This document shows, in pieces, positions 34,286-45,323 of a DNA stretch of 64,000 bases (positions are counted from its first letter, which is position 1; every line of letters starts with the position of its first letter). This DNA is from Haliclona indistincta (Eukaryota; Porifera; Demospongiae; Haplosclerida; Chalinidae), in assembly GCA_964017065.1 (NCBI GenBank), contig OZ024783.1, positions 10,320,885 through 10,384,884 on the forward strand, in the 5' to 3' direction. The translations under genes were made by a program, and so were the position numbers. The notes under the pieces are model-generated. The model was not told where the DNA came from. It was given only the letters and a program-made list of their open reading frames with translations, and searched no databases.

Positions 34286-37200
34286 ATGACCAGTCATCGT
34301 GTCAGATCGAAACCCAGGCATATTCTTCATATTCTTGCTTTGGGTACACTTCTGTTGGGTCTTTCAAGGTCACAGCAAGCATTTGTGGCTGGGAACGAGG
34401 CTATACATGTCCCTACTTTTTCTGTCTCTTTGGCTGTTTCTTCACTCAATACTCTCCGTACTCGTCCATGCTTTTATCACTCACGGCGTCCCTACTCTGC
34501 AACTATTTTCTTTCTTCTGCTCATTTCTGGTGATATCGAAGTCAACCCTGGGCCTATAGATAACCAGCCAGTTCCAGCCCGTGGAGACTCTCTGCCGGTT
34601 TTAGCCTCAGGAAACTCACAGCTAGCTCCAGCCAGTATGTTATAGTGCAGATTTCTGTAATTCTGTTGTTGACTCGATTTTCATTGCAGGTATGGCGTTG
34701 CATAAGACCTGTCCCAAGTGTGAATCTATTAGCCATTGCAGAAAGTCACAGTGTGCGGAGTGTGGATATTTGTTTAGCAGCAAGAGGTGTAAGAAAGTTG
34801 AGATAAGAAACAGGAGAAGTAAATGTAAGGAATCTGTGGCGATGTGTGAGTTACGCAAAGCTAATGATAGAGATAGGAAGGCTAACATGAGAGCTAGAGA
34901 GACTGAATGTGATACTGAATTGCGTAGAGCCAGTAATAAATTGTGCCAAGCTAACAAGAGAGCTAAAGAGACTGAATGTGATACTGAGTTGCGTAGAGCT
35001 AGTAATAGATTGTGCCAAGTTAACAAGAGAGCTAAAGAGACTGAATGTGATACTGAATTGCGTAGAGCCAGTAATAGATTGTGCCAAGCTAACAAGAGAG
35101 CTAAAGAGACTGATTGTGATACTGAGTTGCGTAGAGCTAGTAATAGATTGTGCCAAGCTAACAAGAGAGCTAGTGAGACTGAATGTGATACTGAATTGCG
35201 TAGAGCTAGTAATAGATTGTGCCAAGCTAACAAGAGAGGTAATGAGACTGAATGTGATACTGAATTGCGTAGAGCTAGTAATAGATTGTGCCAAGCTAAC
35301 AAGAGAGCTAGTGAGACTGAATGTGATACTGAATTGCGTAGAGCCAATGATAGATTGTGCAAAGCTAATAAGAGAGCTAAAGAGACTGAATGTGATACTG
35401 AACAACGTAGAGAAAAAAATTGTTGTGTAAAAGCTATTGCCAGGTCTACATTAAGGTCTGAATCAATCGATGTAGTCATCCATGAGTTTTTGGCAAAAGT
35501 TAAAATTGGTCCAGATTATGTCTGTACATGTTGTCATAGGATGTTGTACAGGCATTCAGTTATTGGTTTCAATCCTATCAAGTACACTAAAGCCAGCCCA
35601 GAGTTGTTGGGGGAATTGTGTGAGCATATTTATGTTACTAGTGAAGGTAAACAGTGGGTGTGTAAGACATGTGATGGGGCTTTGTCTAGAGGTAACCTGC
35701 CAGTACAAGCTAAAGCTAATGGGATGGAACTAGATAGTGAGCCTACTGAGCTGTCATGTTTGAATGCACTAGAACAAAGATTGATATCACTGCGTGTACC
35801 CTTCATGAAGATGGTAGCACTGCCTAGTGGTAAACAGAGGTGTATACATGGTCCTGCTGTTAATGTACCATCTAAGATAGACCGTGTGTGTACAATGCTG
35901 CCACGATTGCCTTCTGAGTGTGAGCTAGTGCCATTGAAACTGAAGCGCAAGCTATCGTACAAAGGTCACTATTTGTATGACTATGTGTCACCTCAGAAAT
36001 TGATTAATGCATTGAATTGGCTTAAGACAAACAACACATTGTATGCTGATGTAGAAATTGCTGATGATTGGGTAGAGAGTGCTATAGCTGATGATGAAGA
36101 GCTTGTTATGAGCATGTTAGAGCAGCCAGAGAGTATGGAACATGATGAAAATACTAGTATCGCTACAGTTAATGACCCACCCATTGCTAGTGATAGTTCA
36201 GTCAATCCTAGTGATCCTGTGTCATATTATACTAATGCATTGAAAGTGTTTGCTAGAAAGGAAGGATTTGAAATACATGATGTGCCTAGTGATGGTAATT
36301 GTTTGTTCAGTGCATGTGTATACCAGCTTCAGTATCTTGGTCGTGATGTTGTTGATGCTAGGAGTCTGAGACAAGCTGTGTGCCAGTACTTGTCACGTTT
36401 TGGTGATTTCTATAGTGACTTTGTGCATCAGTCAGTATCTAGCAGTGACGGGTATAATGCTGATAATGATCCACCTGATGAGGAAGATGCTTACATTGAG
36501 TCCATTACAGACCCTGTAGTACAGCAAGAGCTGCGCTATCAGAAGTATGTTAGAAGATTAAGGGAAGGTGCCTGGGGTGATAGTATTGCTATATCAGCCA
36601 TGTGTAACATGTTTGATGTGAACATTATTGTGTTGTGTGCCAATGAGGATGGTACCAGTATTGCTGTGAATACTCCTATCAATGACGTATATGAGCAGTC
36701 ACTGAGCCTTGGGTTGATAATGCAATATCACTTTGTTGGTCTTGATGGCAATACTGTTGCTAATGATACCCTCCCAGTATCCAATGATAATGAATGTGAT
36801 GAGATTGATGATGAGACTATAGCAGCAGGTGATCAGCACAGACTAGAGATTACTGGCGGTACTCATGCTAGTATGATGTCACTAGAGAACCCTGAGCAGA
36901 TAGTGAGCATTGCCCCAGCTGAAGGACAGAAACCATTGTTTATTATGTCAGATCCCAACTTTGAGCTTATGTGTAATCCTGACAAGTTTTGTTATGGTGA
37001 AGGTGGTTTTGGTAGTAAGCGAGACAGAAAGATTACGTATAGAAAGTATTTCAATGCACGTCTACAGGATATTGATGGTAGATTTGCTAGAGACTTGGAT
37101 TACCTGTTTGTTGCTCAGTATATTGTTGAATGCAAGCAAGTGCTTGATGATGGTAATAATTTTGCATGGAGACAGAAGCCTACCCAGCAAATTACAGCTT

Positions 37201-40200
37201 CTCAAGTGAAAGACAAATCATTTATGAGTGACAATGTGCGTACTGACAAAGCTTACAGGTTTCTGAAGAATGTTAGAGGTTCCCCACCATATTACCAGCG
37301 TACATTTTATGACTTGTTGGCAATGATAAGGCAACTTGGTACTCCCACATGGTTTTTCACTCTGTCAGCAGCTGATATGAAGTGGCCTGATATGATACAG
37401 ATCATTGCTAGACAGTATGGTGTTAGTTACAGTGATGAGGATGTAGCAGCATTGTCGTTTGATGAGAAGAGTAACTGGTTAAGACGCAACCCTGTGACAG
37501 CAGCTAGACACTTTCAGTACAGGTTGAATAGTTTCTTCCGAGATGTACTAAAGTCTAAAGCTAAGCCTTTGGGTGAGATTGTTGACCATGCTATACGAGT
37601 TGAGTTTCAGTCTAGAGGGTCACCACATGCTCATTGTGTGCTGTGGGTGAAAGATGCTCCCAAGTATGGTGTGGATAGTGATAAAGATGTGTGTGCCTTC
37701 ATTGATCAGTATGTATCATGTGCTATTCCAGCTGATGATTGTAAATTGAAAGACCTTGTGTTGATGGTACAGCGTCATAGACATTCCTCATATTGTAAGA
37801 GAAACAAGCGCTGCAGGTTCAATTTCCCTCATCCTCCTAGCCCTAGTACAGTCATTGCTAGACCATGTAGTGATGGTGAAATGTATGACAAAGCTCAGAG
37901 TGTGTTGAGTAAAGTACGGCAAGTGCTGCCAGATAGTGACCCTAACACAACTATTGATGATATACTGAGCAAAGCTAGTGTTGATAGAGATGAGTATGTT
38001 AGAGCACTACAGGTCACTAAGGGTGGTAATGTTGTGTTGTTGAAGCGTGAACCAAATGACCAGAATGTTAACAACTATAACACATCTGTTATGCTAGCAT
38101 GGCAAGCTAACATGGATATACAGTATGTATTAGATGCCTATGCCTGTGTGATGTATGTGGCTTCGTACATAATGAAGACAGAGAAATCAATGGGTGTGTT
38201 ATTAAAGCAGGTAGCAGCTGAAGTGAGAACAGATGAGCTTAGAACACAGCTGAGAAAGATTGGTTCAGCATTTCTAGACCACAGGGAAGTTAGTGCCCAG
38301 GAAGCTGTGTATAGGTTGCTGTCATTGCCTATGAAACAATTGAGTAGAGCTGTAGTGTTTGTTGATACTAATGTTAAGAAGGATAGAATTGCTGTTCTTA
38401 AGGGACGTGATGCAATAGATCAGCTTGATGGTGAAGCTACTGATGTGTTTCAGAAGAGCTTAGTAGACAGATACAAGCATAGACCAGAGCAACTCCAGAA
38501 CATGTGTTTAGCTGAATTTGCTGCTTCGTATTCCACATGTTACAATAGCAAAGATGATGAAGTGTATAATGATGAATTACCAGACACTGATAGTGAGGGT
38601 AGTACTAAGAAGATTACACTAAATGGTGGCTATGGTCAGATGAATGAGCGTAGAAGACAAGCTGTGATCAGGTTTAGGAAGTACAATAAAGATAGTGATG
38701 TTAGTAATTGGTATAGAGCAAAGCTGATGTTGTATTATCCATGGTATGATGAGGAGAATGATCTACTGGGTGGTTGTGCTAGTTATGCTGAGCATTATGA
38801 GCAGGTTAGGGCTGTTGTGATTCAGAATGAGAACAAGTACACTAATGAGGATATAGAGAATGTTAATGTTGACGATGATAATAGACCTGAGCATGCCTGG
38901 TGTCAGATAGCCCCTAGTACTGAAGCTAGTAATGCACAAGCAGCAGAGCAAGGTGTTGAGACACTCACCGAACTAGCTCAACAAGATTTGATAGACAATG
39001 CTAGCCTAGTGCAAGGTAGTACTACAGGTTCAGGTGGTTTGAATGTTAGATATGAAGGTGCTGCTAATCCTGCTGTAATACCACCTGATGAGTATAGAGA
39101 GCTAATGAGATGTTTGAATGGTAAACAAAAAGCAATGGTCATGTACCATAGGCACTGGTGTAAGCAAGTAGTATTAGCTATGAAGACAGGTGAACACATC
39201 AAGCCATATAGAGTGTTCTTGAGTGGTCCTGGTGGTGTGGGCAAGTCTCATGTGATAAGGTTGATACAGTCAGATACTATCAGGTTGATCAAGCAGTCTG
39301 GATCAGTAGAGCCTGATGATGTACTGGTATTGCTAACAGCTCCCACTGGTGTAGCAGCTTTTAATGTGAATGGTATGACACTACACTCAGCATTTTTATT
39401 GGGTAAGAGCAGATATGGTGGTTTCCAGCCTCTTGGTAGCGAGAAAATAAACACATTGCGTAGCAAACTGTCCAAGTTAGTGTTGTTGATTATTGATGAA
39501 GTGAGTATGGTTGGTGCTGACATGTTACTAGAGGTACACAAGAGATTGCAACAGATTAAAGGAGTGCCTAATGATGTAATGTTTGGTGGAGTGAGTGTGC
39601 TTGCTGTAGGAGACCTGTATCAGTTACCACCTGTAGCTCAGCCCATGTTGTTCAGTACTGTTAGAGATAGCTATGCTCAGTTTTACAAGTCTGGTTCAAT
39701 ATGGCAAGATGAGTTTGAAATCTTAGAGCTAGATGAGATTATGAGGCAAAGAGGTGATAGTGCATTTGCTGAGTTGTTGTGTAGAGTGAGAACTGATAGT
39801 TGTACCAATGATGATATTGCTGTACTAGAGTCTAGAGTGGTATCCCCTGATAGCCCTGACTATCCTAGTGAAGCATTGCATGTGTACAAGCTGAATGCTG
39901 ATGTAGATGAGCATAATGAGAGTATGTTGAGGAGAATACCCAGTACAGTCAGGAGGTATGCTGTGAAAGCTAGTGATGCTGTGACAGGTCAAACTAAGCA
40001 TATTGATCTAGCCTCATTGTCTTCTAAAAGAACAGAGACTGGTGGTTTACATGGTGTATTGAATATTGCTGTTGGTGCCAGGGTGATGCTGACCACTAAT
40101 GTGGCTGTGTCTGATGGGTTGGTTAATGGTGCCAGAGGAGAGGTGGTCCATATAGTCACCAATGATAACAATGATGTTACCACTGTGCTTGTCAAGTTTG

Positions 40201-41243
40201 ACTGTGAGAAAGTTGGTCAGACAGCTCATCAAGCTAGCAGGTTTAGTACAATGTATCCCAAAGCTGTGCCTGTGAGCAAAGTTGAGGTTTCATTTCTAGC
40301 CAGAGGCAAGCGTGGTGCTGAGATTACACGATTACAGTTTCCTCTGACACTATCATGGGCTACTACTATTCATAAAGTACAGGGATTGACACTAGATGCT
40401 ATTGTTGTTAATATGAAGGGTACTAGGTTCAATGCTGGGCAGATATATGTAGCACTGAGTAGAGTGAAGTCATTGAGTGGTTTACATATTGTTCATTTCA
40501 ATCCTAAAGCCATCAGGAAGAGTGACCTGGTTGATGATGAGATGACTAGACTGCGTAATAGGTTGCTACAGACTATACCACCATTACAGTGCCTACCATG
40601 TACTAGTCATGTTACCATAGCATTGTTGAATGTTAGATCAATTGTTGCTAAGCTACCAGACATACAAGCAGATACTGAACTAATGAGTGCTAATGTGTTG
40701 TGTTTCTGTGAGACCTGGTTATCCCCAGGACAGCCATCACCTGTTGTTAGTACTGATCATGATGTTGTGCTGAGGTGTGACAGAGCAATGAATAATCGCA
40801 AAGGTGGTGCTATGATATCTGTGTCTAATACTATGGAGTGTAGTAGTACTGTGACATTTGTGTTTAATGGCATTGAAAGTCTTGTTTCCTGTTTGTATAT
40901 TGCTGACAAGAGACTGCAAGTAGCAGTAGTATACAGGTCACCCAGTGTACCAATGAGACAGCTTGTACAGCTTATGACTAGATTACTGCAGCATGTTAGT
41001 GCTACTGGTGTACCTACTGTCATCTTGGGTGATTTTAATGATGACTTGTTGCATTGTGATCATGATTCTGAATTACAAGTATTGATGTCATCTAATGGTT
41101 ATGTACAGCTAGTGAATGAGCCTACTACTGACAGAGCAACCCTGATAGACCATGTGTACTTTAGTAGCAACCAAGTGCAAATTAATGTGTGCGATGTATA
41201 CTATAGTGATCATGATGCTATTTATTGCTCTATTCCTGTGTAA
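34286..41243 (+). CDS. Helentron Rep-helicase-endonuclease polyprotein with 2A-like leader (spliced)
   Basis: Proposed exons are 34286-34634 and 34690-41243 (2,300 codons), with intron 34635-34689. Leader: hydrophobic segments, then GDIEVNPGP (leader residues 82-90), the ribosome-skipping 2A consensus. Domains numbered from the second-exon Met: zinc ribbon (8-33, CPKC...CAECGYLF), about eight 23-aa repeats (70-240), Cys-pair region (275-330), OTU protease (515-690, SDGNCLFSA, later YHFVG) and Rep with HUH motif (SPHAHC, ~977) and Tyr/Lys motif (ASYIMK, ~1157). Next is the PIF1 helicase: Walker A GPGGVGKS (~1513), IIDEVSM (~1598), GDLYQLPP (~1640), TTIHKVQG (~1890) and ALSRVKS (~1918). The C-terminal endonuclease/exonuclease/phosphatase domain (~1975-2183) has LNVRS, CETW, GDFN and SDHD. 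All key residues are present. It would nick, unwind and transfer single-stranded transposon DNA in the nucleus. If the intron is not used, translation could start at 34692. Confidence 0.85.
34526..34555 (+). other. 2A-like ribosome-skipping motif
   Basis: Encodes SGDIEVNPGP, matching the D-(V/I)-E-x-N-P-G-P consensus, and is preceded by a hydrophobic run (ATIFFLLLI), as is usual for active 2A sequences. Skipping would release the leader and start the Rep protein with Pro. Confidence 0.8.
34635..34689 (+). other. Predicted 55-nt intron in the Helentron transcript
   Basis: Donor GTATGT and acceptor TTTTCATTGCAG are good consensus sites. Removal joins phase 1 to phase 1 (A + GT = Ser), so the 2A leader continues directly into MALHKTCPKC. 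Without splicing the leader frame stops at 34643. Confidence 0.65.
34899..35410 (+). repeat. 69-bp coding minisatellite (23-aa repeat) in the Helentron protein
   Basis: About eight in-frame copies of ETECDTELRRASNRLCQANK-RAK; the last is partial. High charge and heptad-like spacing suggest a helical, possibly coiled-coil or nucleic-acid-binding segment. Copies are nearly identical at the DNA level, so the number may vary between elements. Confidence 0.9.
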
Positions 41244-42120
41244 CTCAAGTATCATGCAATGTTGTTTGGCTGTTAATCTTAGCAGCAATGCAATTCCAAA
41301 GCAATTATAAAAGCTATGAATAATGCTATGATTTATAACTGGATAACTGGAAAACTGAAAAACTGGAGAAATCATTTTTGGGGAGTACTAATGATGAATT
41401 ATCTACATTATAGCTTCAATAAACTGTTGTTGCAGTAGAGAAGACATTCTGAAGTACTCCTGCATCATTTTAACTTATTATTGCATAGAAGCATCATATC
41501 AATCTTCGTTCCAAACCATTCCAAAAAGCAAGATAAGTTGTGCATTCTCTTGGTAATTCTGACTAAGTATATTATTCATTTTCTTGTAGAAACACAATAC
41601 TTACAGAAGTGTGAATAAGATTAGATAGCACTTGGACACAAGAACTTGAACAAGATAAAGGAACAAGGAGGACCTCCTAATGAACCTTTGCTGATACTTT
41701 GGCATTCTTGGCTGACTCATAGTTATTTGTCAGTTTTTAAAAATATAACTTTATTTACGGAAAAACATGTTCATTACATCATTATTGTTAGCTGTGTAGC
41801 CGAGTGAGTTTACTCAGTGGTAAACTATCGCAAGCACCTGAGCGTTTTGGTCTGGCCCAGGCTAACAAATGGGCAGGATTAGTAACACTCATGCAGAAAC
41901 TGTGTACTTTCGCCTACACGTTAATAAATTTTCGATGTTAAAATTCTGTTACACCGATTTAGCGGGTAGCTGCAGTTTACTGTGTATGTGATTGCTTATG
42001 GTGTTAGTAAAAAGCTGAATACCATTAGCTCTAGCTACATCAATAATTCGGTATATACCAGACAAAATTTACTCGGCATTGCAGTGCAAATGCACCGAGG
42101 CATCCGCACCGCTTTGGTGC
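41244..42120 (+). other. Helentron 3' non-coding region
   Basis: No further gene. It includes A+T-rich sequence and ends with the terminal stem-loop. It probably holds the poly(A) site and the 3' replication terminator. Confidence 0.6.
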
Positions 42121-42517
42121 TTCATTATATTATCTTAAAATCAAATTGAACAAATTACACACACTTTTTAACACTATGAATATTGTTAGCCCGATATTAG
42201 CGGCCATACCAAAAATGGCACTTTTATCCACTTCGTAACAATAATTTCACTAAGCCACCTGACTATTAATACCCATTTTGATAATGTAATTCATGTGAAC
42301 TAGCTATAATTATGGAGGATTATGTGTAAATGCACTTAATTTTTTTGCCATTTTTCGTATTAATGCAGCTGCCATTTCATTTGTGCAAGGATTTGGTAAG
42401 GGCTCCTCGGCCAAAATTACTTATTTTGACCTAAATAATAGCTGTAATAAATTTGGTGCTTTTATCCGCTCTGTAACAATAATGCCAAAAATTTACGCTA
42501 AGCCACCAGACTATATT

Positions 42518-42979
42518 GACCACAGAAAAATAGTAAGGAATCCCGAAAACAATGGAATATATCCAGGTTGCAGAAATAAGTGGTATCACAGCATACCATT
42601 TGAGTCCCCTTTCTCCGTATTTGATGAAGATATAAACATTCAGAGCGTAGATTGTACTAGCTGGTATTCTGTGTGTGAGAGCAATGCTCAGCAAATTGAT
42701 AGAAAATGTGCACAAAGCACCTTCTGTTTGAAGCAAGTGAGCTATTGGCAGTCCAAGAAAGTACAAAGCAGGGCATAAACAGTTAATGATATCAGCAGTC
42801 AATATACTTGTTAGTAGAAGAGAAATTTTCCTATTTATTTCTCCAGAAATAATCAATGCCACAACACAAAAAAAGGAAAGGAGTAGAGATGGTAGAACCA
42901 ACAGAAAGAGCAAAGGAAAGTTTACTGAATACGCTGTGGAGATATCGATTCCATCATCGCTGGAGTTGTTGAAAGACAT
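42518..42979 (-). pseudogene. Rhodopsin-like GPCR gene, 5' half (TM1-TM4)
   Basis: ATG at 42979. It encodes an N-glycosylation-rich N-terminus (MSFNNSSDD), TM1 (FPLLFLLVLPSLLLSFFCVV), TM2 with a LTADIINCLCP core (the conserved Asp), and a TM3 start with the expected cysteine (EGALCTFS). TM4 (WYAVIPLISATWIYSIVFGIP) follows, then YYFSVVN. At 42512 the transposon begins, and translation past that point is transposon sequence. The 3' half lies at 30.50-30.92 kb. The two halves were one intronless or near-intronless gene before insertion. Confidence 0.75.
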
Positions 42980-43152
42980 TTCACTAAAAGCTCACACGTT
43001 CGTCAACAATACACAGCTAAACTGATGTACTAAAATCGTTGTCAATTACACCAAAGCCCAACACAAGTGATAATTGCACTGTAGAAAAAAATCTGCATTC
43101 TTTGTCTATACTATGTTACTGTTACTGCAGTGACTGTGTATAGCAAGTTCTT

Positions 43153-43207
43153 CAGAAGAGAGTAATGGAGAGTATAGAAGACTAAGAGGAACATCAATAC
43201 CAATATG
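43153..43207 (+). pseudogene. 5-TM family C-terminal remnant
   Basis: GAGAGTAATGGAGAGTATAG and the following bases encode ESNGEYRRLRGTSIPI and a TGA, identical in pattern to the intact genes' last codons. Nothing of the membrane part is left upstream. The flank after it matches 29890-30010. Confidence 0.75.
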
Positions 43208-43573
43208 AGTCAGAACGCTTTTATTACACATTGCATCTTAGCACCTGATAACAGACAAACTTTTGACATTTATTCTTATTTGTGACATTGTTTATAGCAA
43301 CTAACTGACCATTTTTTGATATCCTGTCACTACAATCAGCATGCAAACACAAGCAATTCCATTCCAAAACAAACACACAATGTGTCGGATTAGTACTGTA
43401 ACTGATGTATATAATGTTAATAAAGCAAACATGCTTATAGAACTATTTTATCAACATAGTGTTACAAAATATGCTACATCAACATTGATTCATAACCAAG
43501 CTATGCTATAGACATCTGATAATACACTCAGTGCTAACACAATGCAGACATCTCAATAGTAGATGATACTAGG

Positions 43574-44542
43574 ATGATGGAAGCTACTCTTGCTGTAGTG
43601 AGTGCAATTATGACAGTGTGTGTTGTTAGTGAGTTCACTCCTGTTGTCTACGAGATCACATCAACTTCACTATGTGATCAGCAGATACAATTCGACTATG
43701 ATCAACGGTTGATGAATTCTCTAAAGATAGTCCATCAGCAGCTACCTCCTCCATGATGCAACCCTCCTCGAACATGTAGAGATATACTTCGTTGCAACTC
43801 ATCTGCCTCCTCAGGCTACTACCAGATCCAGGCTGCCAATGGCTCAACTTTGCAGGTCTACTGTGACATGGAGGGGACCAACTGTGGAGGTGAGGGAGGC
43901 TGGATGAGAGTGGCTCATCTCAACATGACTGACCCATCCAGTCAGTGTCCTGATGGCTTCAGACTAGTGACTGCTAACAATGTGAGGTTCTGTATCAGAG
44001 ACACCAACAGTGCTGGATGTTGAATCATCGCAGTTGAATCATTTGGACTGTCTTACTCTCAAGTTTGTGGTTATGCTCGAGGATATTCATATCGCTCTCC
44101 AGGAGCATTTGAAAACGGGCCCAATGTGTTACTCAGTGGTAACTGTGTTGATGGTGTCTCGATAACCTATGGCACTCCACCTACTCACATATGGACCTAT
44201 GCTGCTGGATTTGTTGAGGTTGACAATCCACCCAATGTCTTCAACTGTCCATGCAACGCTATGATAGATGTGAACACCGTTCCTGGGTTTGTGGGCAGTG
44301 ACTACTACTGTGAGGCTGGTACTCTTAATAGTGCGCACGTTTGGTTCACCAGCGATCCTTTATGGGATGGTATGCAGTGTGGAGGAGTGGAGGGACCTTG
44401 CTGTAACCACACTGGACTGCCCTGGTTCCACAAGACCTTATCAATTTCGACCGCTGCCACTATCACTACACGTGTCTGTGTGGATGAAGACACAGCTAAT
44501 GAAGATCTTGGTATTGAACAGTTCGAACTCTACGTTCAATAA
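43574..44542 (+). pseudogene. FReD-like secreted protein gene with two in-frame TGA codons
   Basis: One frame runs 323 codons from MMEATLAVVSAIMTVCVVSEF (signal peptide) to ELYVQ, broken only by TGA at 43754-43756 and at 44021-44023. The body has the fibrinogen-like start (SGYYQIQAANGSTLQVYCDMEG, GGWMRVAHLNMTD). It continues with a Cys-rich C-terminal part typical of sponge/cnidarian secreted paralogues (HIWTYAAGF, FVGSDYYCE, DPLWDGMQCGG, CCNHTGLPWFHK). The stop overlaps an AATAAA signal. At both TGA positions I would expect Ser (TCA) from related proteins. It could be a young pseudogene; recoding is possible but unlikely. Confidence 0.6.
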
Positions 44543-45323
44543 AACTTGCTTGTGTAATATTTTCTTGACTAATGGACCTATTAGTATGTGTTTTATGTAA
44601 AGTATGTTGTTTTATTTGTTATGCATATATACATGTAGTTGTTAGTCTTAGAACCGACTGATAAAAGTAGTGTGTATTCCTTGAGTGGTCAAGTATTGTA
44701 AATTTAATATCAAACTGTTAAAATGCTTGGGACAAACACTGCACTTTTATTTGGGACTTTCGACAGAGTGCTTGAAGAGCGAGGGGTAGTTCTAGACCAT
44801 AATTTTGGAGGACACATAAATTATCCATAGAAGGTGTGGTCATCTGTGTAGTATCAAACTTGAATAAGTGACTTTACGTACACCTCTACACATACACCAT
44901 ACACCTTTAGATAACTGTTTGAGTACTCAATCTAGAGCTTAAAACTTTAACAGCACAACAACGAGCAAGTGAAATTACCGTTAAAATCTTTTGGAAAAGT
45001 TTTTGCAAAAACAACCACAGCTCATCTATAATGATGTTTGTGAGTAAGAGAAGGATGTGTTTGCAATCGTTAGCCAAGAGTTTTACATTTCATGCTATTT
45101 ATTTTTCATTAAAAACCACTTGTAATGTTATTTTGATGCATATCGAAACTACAAAATTGGCTAACTGCCAAAAACAGGATTGCACTGAAAATCATGATCA
45201 TTAATCACAGTATTCATAGAGCACAGTGAGCAGTATTTAACAGTCAACACAGAGAGACTACAATTTAGGTTGAACAACTTTTTGCGAGTCTAAGAACTCT
45301 ACTACTACTGCTACTGCAAGACA
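44543..45323. other. Intergenic before a 5-TM gene
   Basis: AT-rich and non-coding. It does not share the upstream block found before the genes at 25.4, 27.2 and 29.0 kb. Confidence 0.5.

Larger units (their letters stand above)
33339..42120 (+). mobile_element. Complete autonomous Helentron (Helitron-type rolling-circle transposon)
   Basis: The left end is a TGCCTCGGTGG...CCACGAGGCA hairpin followed by a TCAG repeat. The right end is CACCGAGGCATCC and a GCACCGCTTTGGTGC stem-loop. Terminal TGCCTCGGTG and CACCGAGGCA are inverted copies. It encodes one large Rep/helicase/endonuclease protein in the same orientation. The empty site is visible in the mirror arm (31125-31150), which shows exactly what was interrupted. 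TCATTAT occurs at both borders (33333-33339, 42122-42128). Its protein is uninterrupted over 2,183 codons, suggesting a recent insertion. Confidence 0.9.
30925..42512. mobile_element. DNA transposon insertion (AGTC[A/T]GGTGGCTTA ends) carrying nested elements
   Basis: The left end is AGTCAGGTGGCTTATTG and the right end, read inward, is AGTCTGGTGGCTTAGCG. ATATT flanks both sides (30920-30924 and 42513-42517), a 5-bp target duplication. Subterminal GCCGAGGAGCCC is shared by both ends. A further inner copy of the end (AGTCAGGTGGCTTAGTG) sits at 42269 on the right. It pairs with the left end and with 31056-31135, so the right side has two end copies. Within it are an inverted-duplicate gene and a complete Helentron. 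Superfamily not assigned. Confidence 0.75.

Noticed and set aside
34851..35479. Long minus-strand and alternate-frame repeats of Ser/Leu-rich sequence
   Set aside because: They are shadows of the 69-bp repeat in the Helentron Rep gene.
40737..41375. Minus-strand frames opposite the Helentron C-terminus
   Set aside because: Shadows of the endonuclease domain on the plus strand.
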